Assembly: GCA_021324355.1 (NCBI GenBank)
Contig: JAJPJD010000020.1
Location: 1 to 49,239, forward strand
DNA length: 49,239 bases
DNA from: Actinomycetota bacterium
GTDB taxonomy: Bacteria > Actinomycetota > Acidimicrobiia > Acidimicrobiales > RAAP-2
Direction: 5' to 3'
Made by a program: the position numbers and the translations under genes. Positions 40,531 to 49,050 of this stretch are shown here, in pieces (the first letter of the stretch is position 1; every line of letters starts with the position of its first letter). The notes beneath the pieces were generated by a model that was not told where the DNA came from, did no database searches, and saw nothing but the letters and a program-made list of their open reading frames with translations.

Positions 40531-40960
40531 TCACAGAATGCCGAAACGCACCACCGAGGCGATCCCAACGATCACGCAGTAGGCGGCAAAGGGATAGAGC
40601 GTCCGGGTCTTGAAGCACCGGGAGAGAAAGACCACCGCGAAGAGCGACGTCGCGACCGCGGCCAGGCTCCCGGCCACGACCTGACCCTGATGCCGTTGCC
40701 GAGAGAGCCGAGCAGGTCGGGGACCTTGAGTGCTCCGGCAGCGAAGATGATGGGTGTCGACAGCAAGAACGCGAACCGCAGGGTGTTCTCCCGATTCAGG
40801 CCGCGAGCCATGCCGCCGACCATCGCCACGCCCTCCCGGCTGATCCCTACCAACAGCGCGAGGGCCTGGGCAGCGCCGACGACGGCCGAGGTCGTGACCC
40901 CGATACGAGCGAGCGCATGCTCACCGGCCCCGTCTATGGCCAATCCCACCACCGTCAATG
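40531..40960 (-). pseudogene. uppP: Undecaprenyl-diphosphatase (UppP/BacA) fragment, truncated and frameshifted
   Basis: The C-terminal half of UppP is recognisable on the minus strand: AQALALLVGISREGVAMVGG, RGLNRENTLRFAFLLSTP, then KVPDLLGSLGNGI. The frame is then lost near 40688, and the expected ending (GQVVAGSLAAVATSLFAVV, followed by FKTRTLYPFAAYCVIVGIAS) continues in the next frame to the TGA at 40531. Adding one C after ATC restores IQGQVVAG. The N-terminal half and start codon are absent. The motif VGISREG differs from the canonical PGISRSG. The intact enzyme recycles the undecaprenyl carrier of the cell wall, so a functional copy is presumably elsewhere. Confidence 0.82.
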
Positions 40961-41067
40961 GACACTGTGCGCACGGTCCCACCGACAGCGCGTGGGGCGG
41001 GTTCCTGTCAGCCGTTCTCCACCACAGTCGAGCGAGCACTGGGCACCCCCGACGGTAGGGTGGGGGT

Positions 41068-41544
41068 GTGCCTGTTGCGTGTGCCGACTGCGGATGCCTG
41101 GTCGAGCGCGGCGTCCGGGTCGAGTCCTGCCACCGGCCCGACTGCTGCTGCGAGGCGCTGCCCACGCGTGACGACCTCGACCGGGTGGCCGCCGCGCTCC
41201 GGCACGCCTTGGAGACCCGCGACCTGGACCAGCTCGGGACGCTGCTGGCGGACGACGTGCGCTGGGGCGACGACGACGCCCCCAACCGCTGCCGCAGCCG
41301 CCGCGACGTGCTCGAGACCTTCCAACGGCTGGTGGCGACAGGGGTGACCGGAGAGATCGCCGAGGTCGAGACCGGACCGGCGGGGGTGCTCTGCCGGCTG
41401 GTGGTTCGATGGCCCGAGTCGGCACCGGAGCGTCGACCGGAGGTCGTCCACCTCTACCGGCTCCAAGACGGCCACATCGTCGAGATCGAGCCGCACCCCG
41501 ACCTCGACCACGGCCGGACTGCGCTGTCGACCATCCCGGCCTGA
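41068..41544 (+). CDS. NTF2/SnoaL-like protein with Cys-rich N-terminal extension
   Basis: 158 residues. The first 30 residues hold seven cysteines (C5, C8, C10, C21, C26, C27, C28), a spacing that suggests a small zinc or metal site. The rest is a SnoaL-like fold: a helix pair (LDRVAAALRHALETRDLDQL), the conserved LLADDVRWGDDDAPN, a strand with GPAGVLCRLVVRWPE and VVHLYRLQDGHIVEIEPHPD at the end. Such folds act as isomerases, hydratases or carriers; the ligand is unknown. The GTG at 41068 is six bases after TAGGGT. Confidence 0.78.
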   Translation: MPVACADCGCLVERGVRVESCHRPDCCCEALPTRDDLDRVAAALRHALETRDLDQLGTLLADDVRWGDDDAPNRCRSRRDVLETFQRLVATGVTGEIAEVETGPAGVLCRLVVRWPESAPERRPEVVHLYRLQDGHIVEIEPHPDLDHGRTALSTIPA

Positions 41545-41583
41545 CGCCACCACCGCCGGGTCCCTTCCGGACCCGGGCCGGGC

Positions 41584-41934
41584 TCAGCGCTCGGCGGAGC
41601 GCTCCTCTCCCGCCAGGTACCGCTGCGGGTCGGCGTCGAACGCCTCGGCGCAGCCGGGCGCGCAGAAGAAGTAGTTGCGCCCCTCGTGCTGGCGAATGGC
41701 AGCCGCGCCAGCCGGATCCACCTGCATCCCGCAGACCGGGTCGATGGCCATCGGGTCCTCCCTTCCTTTGTCTTTGTCGTCACTTCCAGCGTGGACGATC
41801 ACGGTGCGGCCCGCATAGCGAGCCGGATCGGCGTCGAACCGCTCGGCGCACCGATCCGAACAGAACCACCAGTCCGAGCCGGCGTGCCAGCGGTGCGCCG
41901 GCGCATCGGCGACCCGGACCTGCATGCCGCACAC
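41584..41934 (-). CDS. Tandem YHS-domain metal-binding protein
   Basis: 116 residues with two YHS domains. The first has VCGMQVRVADAP and WWFCSDRCAERFDADPARY, the second DPVCGMQVDPAG and YFFCAPGCAEAFDADPQRYL; each contributes three cysteines typical of copper or heavy-metal binding. An internal ATG at 41751 with a GGGAGG site could start a 55-residue single-YHS protein. The frame is open upstream to the GTG at 41934, and the first YHS domain appears to have been the C-terminal end of the adjacent permease before a one-base loss near 41980. It shares a cluster with the permease and a CsoR-type regulator. Confidence 0.75.
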   Translation of the reverse strand: MCGMQVRVADAPAHRWHAGSDWWFCSDRCAERFDADPARYAGRTVIVHAGSDDKDKGREDPMAIDPVCGMQVDPAGAAAIRQHEGRNYFFCAPGCAEAFDADPQRYLAGEERSAER

Positions 41935-43100
41935 CGGATCCAGCGCGAGCGCGGTCGCGCCACCCAGGCGGTCCCGGTTGGGTACAGCCAGTAGAGGTAG
42001 GCGAAGACCGCCAAGAACACGAGGTTGAGGATGGTGGTGGCGTCCCAGTGGAAGCTCGCTGGCGCGATCCGGACCGGGCGCCGGGTCGGCACGAGCCCGC
42101 TGGACGAGAAGATCGCCTCGACGATCAGCCCGGCGACTGCCATGACCCCCCAGAACAACAGGACCAGCCGGACGGTGAGCCGACCCCCGTAGTAGCGGCG
42201 GTAGATGAGGACCAGGGGGGCGGCAACCAGGTCAGCAAAAATGAAGCTGACCACCCCGCCAAAGCTGATCCCGCCCTTCCACAGCGCGGCCGCCAGCGGC
42301 ACGTTGCCGATCGAGCACACGAAGCTCACGAACGCGATCACCGGGCCGACCACCGCGTTTTCGATCGACGTCCACGCCCCATGGCCATGGACGAACAGCG
42401 CGTTCCAGAACCCTCTCGGCACTAACGTCGCGAGGAAGCCGGCAACCAGATACCCAATGGCCATCTCCTTGCGGAGCATGGTGAGGTCGGCGACCGTGTA
42501 GCCGGCCGAGGCCGACCACGTTGCCCGGGAGCGCGGCCCGTTTCGGCCCGGCTCGCCCGCAGCGGGTGCGCCGATCTCGTGGTCGTGTCCCGGGCCCTCG
42601 GCCGCATCCGTCCCACCCAGCCGGCGGCGGGCGGCGTCGAGCAACGCCGGCCGCAGCACCAGGCTGCCGGCCATGGCAAGCAGGGCGATCATGATCGGCC
42701 CGCCGACGAACTCGGCCGCGGTGAACTGCCAGCCGATCAGCACCGCCAGGACGATCCCGAGCTCGATGACCAGGTTGGTCGAGGCGACCATGAACACCAT
42801 GGCCGCGATGAAGTCCGCCCCCTTCTGGAAGAGGCTCTTGGCCATGGCCGATGCCGCATAGGAGCAGGACGACGAGGCCATGCCCAAGGCGCCGGCTCGC
42901 ACCAGCGTCGCCGGCCGGTGGTTGCCCAGCGCTCGGCGCATCCGATCACGTGAGACGAACGCCTGCACCGCCCCCGAGAGCCCGAAGCCGAGCACGAGCG
43001 GCCACAGCGTCTCCCAGAACATGAAGAAGGCCTCGCGCAGCCCCCGGCCGACGTCGACCACGACCCCCCATGCGGTCACGGCCAGCGTCGGTTCAACCAT
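41799..43100 (-). CDS. DUF318/ArsP-type permease, C-terminus frameshifted
   Basis: 433 residues as read. Two halves of about four helices each carry the family blocks SSSCSYAASAMAKSLF and VPLAAALWKGGISFGGVVSF, separated by an acidic/His-containing loop (AAEGPGHDHEIGAP). The family includes ArsP, an exporter of organoarsenicals, and many uncharacterised permeases. Homology stops after AYLYWLY; the last roughly 60 residues are a basic, out-of-frame tail. Adding one base near 41980 restores NRDRLGG and continues straight into the YHS domain, so the intended product is a permease-YHS fusion. The ATG at 43100 follows GAGGAGG. Confidence 0.82.
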   Translation of the reverse strand: MVEPTLAVTAWGVVVDVGRGLREAFFMFWETLWPLVLGFGLSGAVQAFVSRDRMRRALGNHRPATLVRAGALGMASSSCSYAASAMAKSLFQKGADFIAAMVFMVASTNLVIELGIVLAVLIGWQFTAAEFVGGPIMIALLAMAGSLVLRPALLDAARRRLGGTDAAEGPGHDHEIGAPAAGEPGRNGPRSRATWSASAGYTVADLTMLRKEMAIGYLVAGFLATLVPRGFWNALFVHGHGAWTSIENAVVGPVIAFVSFVCSIGNVPLAAALWKGGISFGGVVSFIFADLVAAPLVLIYRRYYGGRLTVRLVLLFWGVMAVAGLIVEAIFSSSGLVPTRRPVRIAPASFHWDATTILNLVFLAVFAYLYWLYPTGTAWVARPRSRWIRCAACRSGSPMRRRTAGTPARTGGSVRIGAPSGSTPIRLAMRAAP

Positions 43101-43205
43101 TGGGGACCTCCTCGAGGCGAGAAGGGTGCCCCCCGAAGTCACGAGCTCCCGGGCACCGTGGCGCACGGTCAGCGGGCCGCGGGCCAGATCGGGGCCTGGC
43201 GGCGG

Positions 43206-43487
43206 TCACGAGCGGACCAGGCGCTTGATCGCTTCGCGTGCCTCGTGCACCTTGGCGTCGGCCTCGTCGCCTCCTCGGGAGACCGCCTCGCGCACGCAGT
43301 GGGAGAGGTGCTCGCCCAGCAGCTCCAGGGCGACCGACTCGAGGGCGCGGGTCGCCGCCGAGATCTGGGTCAGGACGTCGATGCAGTAGGTGTCGTCCTC
43401 GACCATCCGCTGCAAGCCGCGCACCTGGCCCTCGATGCGCCGCAGCCGCCGCAGCACCGCTGGCTTGTCCTCGCTGTACCCCGGCAC
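43206..43487 (-). CDS. CsoR-type metal-sensing repressor
   Basis: 93 residues of the CsoR/RcnR/FrmR family, all-helical tetrameric repressors. The spacing of Cys35 (DDTYCIDVL), His60 and Cys64 (EHLSHCVREA) equals the Cu(I) site of CsoR (36-61-65), so copper is the most likely ligand. RRLRRIEGQVRGLQRMV is the DNA-contacting helix. The GTG at 43487 is favoured over GTG 43493 because it lies five bases from GGAGG. A palindrome upstream fits autoregulation. It is 105 bases upstream of the permease-YHS genes on the same strand and probably controls them. Confidence 0.88.
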   Translation of the reverse strand: MPGYSEDKPAVLRRLRRIEGQVRGLQRMVEDDTYCIDVLTQISAATRALESVALELLGEHLSHCVREAVSRGGDEADAKVHEAREAIKRLVRS

Positions 43488-43502
43488 CGCCACCTCCAGC
43501 TA

Positions 43503-43519
43503 ATACCCTATACGGGTAT
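43503..43519. promoter_or_regulatory. CsoR-type operator
   Basis: ATACCC-TATAC-GGGTAT (43503-43519) is a palindrome with 6-base arms and a 5-base spacer. Such GGGTAT/ATACCC pairs are typical operators of CsoR-family repressors. It lies 16 bases upstream of the csoR-like start and overlaps plausible -10 hexamers, so metal-responsive repression of the cluster is likely. Confidence 0.7.
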
Positions 43520-43550
43520 AGTGTACTGGAGTCGGGGTGCCGGTGCGGCG

Positions 43551-43931
43551 TCACCCGGGGATGAGGGCGATGCCGTCGACCTCCACGTGCGCGCCCAGCA
43601 GCAGTCCCGCGACCTGCACGGTCGTGCTCGCCGGCAGGTCCCCACCGAAGGCGTCGCCGATGGCCCGCAGGTAGTCGGGGGCGTCGGCCAGGCTGGTCAG
43701 GGCGGCGCTGATCCGTACGATGTTGGCCGCGGTCCCGCCCTGGGCCTCGACCGCGGCCACGAGCCGCTCAAAGGCTCGAGCTGCTTCAGCGGCCACGCCT
43801 CCGGGGTCGACTCGGCCGTCGTCATCCAACCCCAGCTGCCCGGCGAGCATCACCCAGCGGCCGCCCCCACTCACGGTCACCGACGTGGAGAACGGCAATC
43901 CCCCTGGTGCGGGGACTCGGTCGATCGGCAT
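43551..43931 (-). CDS. RidA/YjgF-family protein lacking the catalytic arginine
   Basis: 126 residues of the YjgF/YER057c/UK114 fold, forming trimers. Family blocks are the N-terminal FSTSVTVSGGGRWVMLAGQ, GVAAEAARAFERLVAAVEAQG and NIVRISAALTS. In RidA the arginine that binds the imino acid sits in VARLP; here the same place reads VAGLLLG, so Arg is replaced by Gly and deaminase activity is doubtful. It probably belongs to another Rid subgroup. The ATG at 43931 has an AAGGAG site. It is divergent from the LuxR-type regulator with 79 bases between. Confidence 0.85.
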   Translation of the reverse strand: MPIDRVPAPGGLPFSTSVTVSGGGRWVMLAGQLGLDDDGRVDPGGVAAEAARAFERLVAAVEAQGGTAANIVRISAALTSLADAPDYLRAIGDAFGGDLPASTTVQVAGLLLGAHVEVDGIALIPG

Positions 43932-44010
43932 CGCAGCTCCTTCCGGCTCGGGGGCCAGATTCTTGCACCACGCCGTGGTCGCACCGCCGGTTCCGGAGCA
44001 GACTGAGCGG

Positions 44011-46806
44011 ATGGGCGAACTGGCCTGCCCGGTGCTCATCGGGCGCGACGACGAGCTCAGGGTGCTCGAGCAGGCCACTGTCGCCGCGATGGCCGGTGAG
44101 GGTCGCTGCGCCATCCTGATCGGCGAGCCGGGCATCGGGAAGTCTCGACTGGCCCGGGAGATCGCGAACCGGGCGGCCAGGCAAGGCGCCCGCGTCGCCA
44201 TGGGCCGGGCCGTCCCGTCGTCGGCCTCCACCGCCTACGGTCCCATCACCGAGCTGCTGCTCCAGCTCCTCCGGTCGGACCCACTGCCCGATGACCCCAC
44301 CCTGGCGCCCTGGCTCCCGCTGCTCCAGCCGCTCGTGCCCACGCTCACCGAGCCACAGGCTGCCACCCCCGAGGTGTCGCCAACGCTTCGGGCCGAGGCG
44401 GTCGTCCAACTACTCGGCCGGGTGGCAGGGACCGGGATCGTGGCCATTCTGGAAGACCTCCACTGGGCGGACTCCGACACTGTGGCGGTTCTCGAGTACC
44501 TGGCCGACAACCTGGCCTCCATGCCGCTGCTCCTCCTCGTGACCCTGCGCGACACCCCGGCATCGAGCGGGCGGGAGGCTGCCCTGCGGCTACGGAACCG
44601 CCCAGCGGTCAGCTATGTGGCACTGGCCCGGCTGAACGACGATCAGCTCGCAGCAATGGTCCGAGCATGCGTGCCCGACGCTGACGACCGCCTCGTCGAA
44701 CGGATTCAGGCCACCGCCGAGGGCATTCCGCTTCTGGTCGAGGACCTTCTCGCGTCGCCGGGCCTACCCGTCGACTTCACCACCGCGGTTGCGGCTCGGC
44801 TGGCACTGCTCTCCGGTCCTGAGCGGGAGGTGATCGAAGCCGCCGCCGTCCTCGGCCGGCAGTTCGAATGGGAGCTGCTCCCAGCCATCACCGGGCACAA
44901 CGACGCGTCGGTGACCGATGCCCTGGCAGCCGGGGTGGCATCGATGCTCCTCGAGAACCAGGGCTCGACGATCCGGTTCCGGCACGCCCTGACCCGGGAG
45001 GCCGTGCTCCACGAGCTTCTGCCCCCTCGCCAGCGCGACCTGGCTGCCGCCGCGCTCCGTGCGATGACCCTTGCCGGCCCGGTGCTCGGCGCCGACCGGC
45101 GAGCGGTGGCGATCGACCTCGCGCTGCGAGCCGGCGATCGCGGGTGCGCCGGGCAGCTCCTGGTCGAGTCGGGCCAGGAAGCGCTGGGGCGCGGTGCCCT
45201 CGCCACTGCGGTGGACACGCTGGAGCGTGCAACCGAGCTGCTGGCGGGCACCGCCGATCAGACCCGGGCTGAGGTCGAGCTGGCGGCGGCCCTGGCCCAG
45301 GCTGGCCGGGTCGACGAGGCCGCGGCCGTGGGCGCCCGGATGGTCATCCGCCTCGGCGCGGACCCCCGGAGCTCTGCGACCCTGGTCGAGGTCCATCTCC
45401 AAGTCGCCCACGCGGCAATTGCGACGTCTCGGTGGTCAATGGTGCGCCACCACCTCGACGAGGCCGAACGGCTGGCTGCGGCCGACGGTCCCCCATCGGC
45501 CCGCCTCAGCGTCCTGCGGGCCGACCTGGCCATGGCCGAAGACGACTACGAGTCCGCCCGGACACTTGCAAACCGAGCGCTGGTCGCGCCCGATGCTTCG
45601 CCCGACGTTCAGTGCCACGCCCTGGAGGTCATCGGCCGGAGCCAACGCCTGAGCGACCTCGCCGCAGCAGGCGTTGCCTTCGAGCGGGCGCTGGTGACCG
45701 CCCAAAGCGCCGGACTCCCCCACTGGCGGCTGCGCGCCCTACACGAGCTCGGGACGATCGACCTGTTCGACCACGCCGGGTTTGAACGCCTCGTACAGGC
45801 GCATCAGACGGCCCGCGAGACAGGGGCGCTGGTCACCATGGCGGTCCTCGACCTCCAGCTCTCGGCGGCCTTCACCTGCCGCTGGGACCTCGAGGGTTGT
45901 GACGCGCACGCTCGATCGGCCATCGATATCGCCCGGCAACTCGGTCTGGACCAGGTCGGCGCGAAGGCACTCGCGATGCTGTGCGGGAGCGCCAGCATGC
46001 GGGCCGACCTGGCCCGGACGGAGGAGTATGCGGCGTCAGCCATGAGCGCCCTGCCGGACGACAGGATGCTCGAGGGCCTCTGCTTGGCATCGCAAGGGCT
46101 TGCCGTGCTGCTGGCCGGCGATGTCGATCGGGCCATCGAGCCTTGGTCGAGGGGGATCCGGGTGCTGTCACGGCTCCCCCACGCCGAGCCGGCGGCGGTG
46201 CGAGCGCTGTGGCCGCTGCTCCTCGCGGTCCGGGGGGACCGGCAGGCTCGCTCCGCGCTGGAGGAGGCCAGGCGGCTCGGGGTGGCCGCCTTCCGCCTTA
46301 ATCGGGCGGTGCTCGTCTATGGCGACGCCGTGCTGGCCGGCCGCCAGGGGGACCGGAAACGGGCCCAGGACCTGGTCGCGGTGGCCGACCGGAGCTGGAT
46401 CAACTGTGACGGCTGGGCCGACCTGGTCCGGCTGCTGGCGGCACCGGCAGCTGCCTCCGACGGTTGGGCCGATCCTCGCCCCTGGCTCGAGCGGGCGCGG
46501 GCCGGATTCGCCCAGCGCGGCCTCCCCCAGCTGGTCCGCCGGTGCGAGGAGCTGCTCGGCGCGGCGGTGCCGAACCCGTGGTCCGCCATCGGTGTCACCC
46601 GGCGAGAGGCCGAGGTGCTGAGCCTGGTTGGCCACGGGCTCCGCAACAAGGAGATCGCAGCCCGACTCCAGGTGTCGCCGCGCACGGTCGAAAAGCACGT
46701 CGAGTCCATCCTGCGAAAGGTCGGGGCTCGATCCCGCGTCGAGCTGGTCAGTCTGGTGGCCACCGGGACACCCGGCCATCCGGAGGAACCGCCGACCGGT
46801 ACGTAG
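44011..46806 (+). CDS. LuxR-type large ATP-binding regulator (LAL family)
   Basis: 931 residues. The N-terminal AAA-like/STAND NTPase has Walker A GEPGIGKS (38-45) and Walker B around AILEDLHWAD (about 143-152). A long helical TPR-like middle region follows (about 350-830). The C-terminal LuxR helix-turn-helix (about 855-915) is RREAEVLSLVGHGLRNKEIA followed by a helix with SPRTVEKHVESIL. Such proteins activate catabolic or biosynthetic genes in response to a ligand sensed by the middle region. The ATG at 44011 lies six bases after CAGACT. Likely targets are the two cupin genes just downstream or the RidA-like gene, but that is inferred from position. Confidence 0.9.
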   Translation: MGELACPVLIGRDDELRVLEQATVAAMAGEGRCAILIGEPGIGKSRLAREIANRAARQGARVAMGRAVPSSASTAYGPITELLLQLLRSDPLPDDPTLAPWLPLLQPLVPTLTEPQAATPEVSPTLRAEAVVQLLGRVAGTGIVAILEDLHWADSDTVAVLEYLADNLASMPLLLLVTLRDTPASSGREAALRLRNRPAVSYVALARLNDDQLAAMVRACVPDADDRLVERIQATAEGIPLLVEDLLASPGLPVDFTTAVAARLALLSGPEREVIEAAAVLGRQFEWELLPAITGHNDASVTDALAAGVASMLLENQGSTIRFRHALTREAVLHELLPPRQRDLAAAALRAMTLAGPVLGADRRAVAIDLALRAGDRGCAGQLLVESGQEALGRGALATAVDTLERATELLAGTADQTRAEVELAAALAQAGRVDEAAAVGARMVIRLGADPRSSATLVEVHLQVAHAAIATSRWSMVRHHLDEAERLAAADGPPSARLSVLRADLAMAEDDYESARTLANRALVAPDASPDVQCHALEVIGRSQRLSDLAAAGVAFERALVTAQSAGLPHWRLRALHELGTIDLFDHAGFERLVQAHQTARETGALVTMAVLDLQLSAAFTCRWDLEGCDAHARSAIDIARQLGLDQVGAKALAMLCGSASMRADLARTEEYAASAMSALPDDRMLEGLCLASQGLAVLLAGDVDRAIEPWSRGIRVLSRLPHAEPAAVRALWPLLLAVRGDRQARSALEEARRLGVAAFRLNRAVLVYGDAVLAGRQGDRKRAQDLVAVADRSWINCDGWADLVRLLAAPAAASDGWADPRPWLERARAGFAQRGLPQLVRRCEELLGAAVPNPWSAIGVTRREAEVLSLVGHGLRNKEIAARLQVSPRTVEKHVESILRKVGARSRVELVSLVATGTPGHPEEPPTGT

Positions 46807-46897
46807 AGCCGCGGCGCACCTACGTGTTCTTGCCGATGCGCCCGACCGGGCGGCTTGTCAGGCTGTGCGTGAGGACGCTGCCCGGAAGGAGCCAACC

Positions 46898-47416
46898 ATG
46901 TCCGAAGGACGCCAACCGACTCTGCACGTGAGGAGCCTCGAGTCCCCCGATGATCGGCGAGTGATGGAGCACGGTGTCATCGATGTCGCCTCGCTCCCTG
47001 GCGCGACCATTGCCAGGGCGACCTTCCAGCCCGGCTGGAGGTGGTCCACCGACGCCGCCCTAAGTGCCGGCACCGCCTCCTGCCAGGTTGCCCACGCCGG
47101 CTACGTCGTCTCCGGACGCTTCCACGTGCGGATGGACGATGGAGACGAGCTCGATCTCGCCCCGGGCGATGCGCACGTGGTGGGGCCAGGTCACGACGCC
47201 TGGGTGGTCGGAGACCAGCCCTGCGTGATCATCGACATTGCATCGACCGAGCCACCGGGCGGGAAGGTGGGTCGCTGTCCCTGCGGCATCGAGTTCCGAG
47301 TGCCCACCGACAGCCAACTCGACCACCTTGTCGCGGCGATACGCGAGCACGCCCGTGCCTCCCATGGCCACGAGCTGACCAGTGCAGAGGTCCTGGCCGA
47401 GGTGTCGGGCACATGA
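46898..47416 (+). CDS. Cupin-domain protein
   Basis: 172 residues with a single cupin barrel in the first 110. The metal-binding motif is degenerate: the first block is TFQPGWRWSTD with no His cluster, then QVAHAGYVVSGRFHVRMDDG, and the second block is LAPGDAHVVGPGHDAWVVG. A C-terminal helical part follows (GIEFRVPTDSQLDHLVAAIR), with a CPC motif just ahead of it. Function unknown; similar proteins accompany LuxR regulators. The ATG at 46898 has AAGGAG seven bases away. Confidence 0.83.
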   Translation: MSEGRQPTLHVRSLESPDDRRVMEHGVIDVASLPGATIARATFQPGWRWSTDAALSAGTASCQVAHAGYVVSGRFHVRMDDGDELDLAPGDAHVVGPGHDAWVVGDQPCVIIDIASTEPPGGKVGRCPCGIEFRVPTDSQLDHLVAAIREHARASHGHELTSAEVLAEVSGT

Positions 47417-47572
47417 CGCGCTCGGCCAATGCAAAGCCCACCCGACAGCCCCACCGAAAGACTCGCATGCCCGACCATCGGCGCTCGATCGAAGGGGCGA
47501 AGGGGCCAGTCTTGGAGCTACCCGCCTCACTCGACAGTCCCGGATTCCAGCCTCGACCCTGAGGAGCCGTCC

Positions 47573-48058
47573 ATGACCGCCGCCAGCTCACACCCTTACC
47601 GCTTGGCGCGATCGGGCGAGGGTCGGTCGCCGACGGGGAGCCCGCACCTGTTCAAGGCGTCAGCATCGACCACCGATGGCCGCTTCGACTTCTTGGTCGG
47701 GGTGTTCGCGCCGCTGACCGGGCCACCGCTGCACCTTCACATCGAACAGGACGACACCCTCTACGTGCTGCACGGGATCCTCACGGTCCAAGTGAAAAAC
47801 GAAATCTTCGACATCGGGCCGGGTGACTTCCTGAGCATCCCCCCAGGGGTCGCGCACACCTTCGACAACCTGCGCAGCGGCTACCAGCCGGTCGACGCCA
47901 TCAACGTGCTTACCCCTGGCGGCCACTTCGAGCTGTTCGAGGAGATGGCCGCAGTGGAGCCCGGTCCCGACCAGGCACACGCCCTGGCGGTGGCCGCTGC
48001 CCGCCACGGGACTCGCCTGCTCGGACCACCCCTGCGCGTCACACTCGGCATCGAGTAG
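47573..48058 (+). CDS. Cupin-domain protein with intact metal site
   Basis: 161 residues with one cupin barrel. The first motif PPLHLHIEQDDTLYVLHG supplies His, His and Glu ligands, and the second, GPGDFLSIPPGVAHTFDN, the final His, so a metal ion is likely bound. Sequence order and length resemble quercetinase-like small cupins. The ATG at 47573 follows GAGGAG. It lies 156 bases after the other cupin gene with nothing recognisable between. The substrate is unknown. Confidence 0.85.
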   Translation: MTAASSHPYRLARSGEGRSPTGSPHLFKASASTTDGRFDFLVGVFAPLTGPPLHLHIEQDDTLYVLHGILTVQVKNEIFDIGPGDFLSIPPGVAHTFDNLRSGYQPVDAINVLTPGGHFELFEEMAAVEPGPDQAHALAVAAARHGTRLLGPPLRVTLGIE

Positions 48059-48137
48059 ACCACGACTCCAGTCCGCGCGGGTGCACTGGACTCTGGGTCG
48101 CGTCAAGGCAGCAGCCAGGCGCGTTCGTGGCCAGCAC

Positions 48138-49050
48138 TCAACGAGTCGTCAGCGGCCGGAGGCAGTCCGCCATGGCGTCCTGGTGGAAGTGCTCAGCCCA
48201 GCCCAGAGGCATCGAGCCGAAACAGGCGTCACGAATGTTGGGATCGGCACCGAGATCAATGAGTCGGCGCGCATGTGTCGGGTCACCGACCGAGGCCACC
48301 TCGTGGAGGGCGGTCTCCCACGGCTGCTCCATCGGGATATCGGTTCGGGCCAGCGCGTTGCGTCGAATCCCAACTCGACCAGGACCGGAATGGCATCCCA
48401 GGCGCGACGGGCAGCTGCCCATACGATCAAGCCGGGACGCTCAGCTCGAGCTTGTCGAGCTTGCTCGGCGTAGCCGGCCAGCTGGTCGATGCCCGGCCGA
48501 TCGCCGGACAGCACCGCGGCGATGAGACCATCCATCCCCTCGAACGCCAGCGATCGACCACCGTGGTCCTGAAACCACGTCAGCACCTCGGGACAGCCGC
48601 ACAACGCCGCCATCTCGGCGGGGTGCGGCCGTGGAACACCCGCCAGGCGGGAGGCCGGCTGCCAGGATCGCCGAACGGCGTGGCGATGTCGACACCGTGC
48701 TCGGCCAACAGTGCCACCCGAGCTCGCACGATCGCCCACTTCAGCTGGGTACGAAGCAGGTCGTAGGGGGAGTCGATCGCGTGACCGAGGCGAGCCCGCC
48801 AGAGACCACCGTCAGCTCGCCCGAGGCCATACTCGAACAGCAAGACCAGGTGGGAATCGTCGTCGCCGAACTGACGGTTGTAGAGAGCCTGTCCGTCGTT
48901 GGAATCGGCACCGGCGTCAAGCAGCGCCCGGGCTAGGGCCATCCCGTGGGGTTGGGAGGCTGGGAACCGCCGCCGCCGCTCCCCAACGCGCCAGTCAAGA
49001 CAGTGAAGGGCGCGGTCAGACCGGTCAGAGATGGTCCGCGTTGGGGTCTG
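48138..49050 (-). pseudogene. Ankyrin-repeat protein gene with two frame breaks and no start
   Basis: On the minus strand the protein can be followed through three frames. It opens with ALHCLDWRVGERRRRFPASQ then HGMALARALLDAGADSN and FEYGLGRADGG. The frame shifts near 48620 (HGRTP then AEMAALCGCPEVLTWFQDHG). It shifts again near 48361 (ELGFD then NALARTDIPMEQPWETALHE, ending RRLIDLGADPNIRDACFG). Each break is repaired by one added base. No ATG or GTG precedes the conserved 5' part before the TAA at 49051, so the gene is also truncated or starts unconventionally. The products are probably intracellular protein-binding scaffolds. Confidence 0.72.
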
